Below are positions 5,376-5,818 of a stretch of 5,818 nt of DNA, in pieces (the stretch's first letter is position 1; every line of letters starts with the position of its first letter). The DNA is from Eubacterium sp. (lineage in GTDB: Bacteria; Bacillota; Clostridia; Oscillospirales; Acutalibacteraceae), in assembly GCA_029052085.1 (NCBI GenBank), contig JAIDJS010000239.1, positions 1-5,818 on the forward strand. Reading direction: 5' to 3'. The position numbers were made by a program, and so were the translations under genes. The notes under the pieces are model-generated. The model saw only the letters and a list, made by a program, of their open reading frames with translations, did no database searches and was not told the DNA's origin.

Positions 5376-5818
5376 TTATTTAATAACTCTTACTCTGATA
5401 ACACCGTCAATCTTTTTGATATCATCAACAACATTTTCAGGAATATCACTGTCTGCATCAATGATGCTGTATGCGATTTCACCGCGGTTCTTATCCTCAA
5501 AGTTGGCAATGTTAATGCCGTCCTTGCTGATTGTATCGGTAATGGTTGCAATCATATTCGGCTGATTTTTGTGGATAACGGTAATTCTTGCTGTTCCGCA
5601 TTTTGCTGATGAAACGGCAGGCATATTAACAGAGTTCCTGATGTTTCCGTTTTCAAGGAAATCAATAAGCTCTAAAGCACCCATTGATGCGCAGTTTTCT
5701 TCACTTTCAGGTGTTGAAGCGCCAAGATGCGGAAGAGCGATAACGCCGTCAATATCAATTAAATCATCAGATGGGAAGTCGGTTTCATAAGCAGCCATTC
5801 TGCGGTCATCAAGGGCAG
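5376..5818 (-). CDS. serA: D-3-phosphoglycerate dehydrogenase, C-terminal part (5' end outside window)
   Basis: This cytoplasmic enzyme oxidises 3-phosphoglycerate with NAD+ in the first step of serine synthesis. About 147 residues are visible and the frame continues through the right edge, so the ATG at 5798 is an internal codon, not the start. The segment opens with ALDDRRMAAYETDFP, then LPHLGASTPESEENCA, which carries the catalytic histidine of D-2-hydroxyacid dehydrogenases. GNIRNSVNMP links it to a C-terminal ACT domain (about the last 70 residues, from ARITVIHKNQPNM to RVIK). The ACT residues His and Asn of HKN and the Asn of GINIAN match those that bind the feedback inhibitor serine in E. 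coli SerA, so serine control is plausible. The layout fits the shorter bacterial form without the extra intervening ASB domain, though most of the gene is not visible. Promoter and partners lie outside the window. Confidence 0.92.
   Translation of the reverse strand, partial: ALDDRRMAAYETDFPSDDLIDIDGVIALPHLGASTPESEENCASMGALELIDFLENGNIRNSVNMPAVSSAKCGTARITVIHKNQPNMIATITDTISKDGINIANFEDKNRGEIAYSIIDADSDIPENVVDDIKKIDGVIRVRVIK

Noticed and set aside
5376..5798. A 140-residue ACT-domain protein starting at the ATG at 5798
   Set aside because: The frame is open up to the window edge and the upstream residues (ALDDRR) match phosphoglycerate dehydrogenase, so it is an internal methionine of a truncated gene.
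1..5818. Mobile elements, CRISPR arrays, toxin-antitoxin or defence genes
   Set aside because: No transposase, integrase, direct-repeat array or terminal inverted repeats were seen; the content is ordinary amino-acid metabolism.

Overview
The window looks like a piece of a low-to-moderate-GC Firmicutes (Clostridia-type, possibly a gut anaerobe) chromosome. Reasons: AT-rich intergenic regions, GGAGG-type ribosome binding sites, sigma-A-like TTGACA-17-TATAAT promoters, many rho-independent hairpins, and proteins of clostridial flavour. The species call is inference. All the clearly recognisable genes lie on the minus strand and concern amino-acid metabolism or uptake. A short plus-strand reading frame enters at the left edge and converges on them.

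Reading right to left (the direction of transcription): the 3' part of serA (phosphoglycerate dehydrogenase with a C-terminal ACT domain) runs in from the right edge and ends at 5376, followed by a terminator. Next comes a near-perfect extended -10 promoter, two palindromic operator-like elements, and a stand-alone HMGL-like/DRE-TIM aldolase (4244-5221). A terminator follows, and its tail runs directly into the promoter of a class I AroG-type DAHP synthase (3071-4129). That gene ends in a terminator whose descending arm contains the -35 box of the next promoter. That promoter drives a three-gene ABC importer operon: lipoprotein binding protein (1903-2898), permease (924-1829) and ATPase (128-931). 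A hairpin sits between the first two genes, and the last two overlap by 8 bases. The operon ends in a hairpin that could serve both strands.

The importer belongs to the family of TrpX/TrpY/TrpZ-like systems (ABC_sub_bind binding protein, LivH/AraH-type permease). Its place next to DAHP synthase makes aromatic amino-acid uptake a reasonable guess, but the substrate cannot be read from the sequence. serA and aroG feed amino-acid biosynthesis (serine is also the last substrate in tryptophan synthesis).

The most interesting signal is regulatory. A nearly identical 16-bp palindrome, CTTTAAYGCTTTAAAG, lies just downstream of the promoters of both the importer operon and the orphan aldolase, and is not seen before the DAHP synthase. 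This suggests one unknown repressor controls the importer and the aldolase together, and so gives a clue to the aldolase's role. I see no mobile elements, CRISPR arrays, RNA genes or phage genes. No stretch longer than 300 bases lacks a gene.
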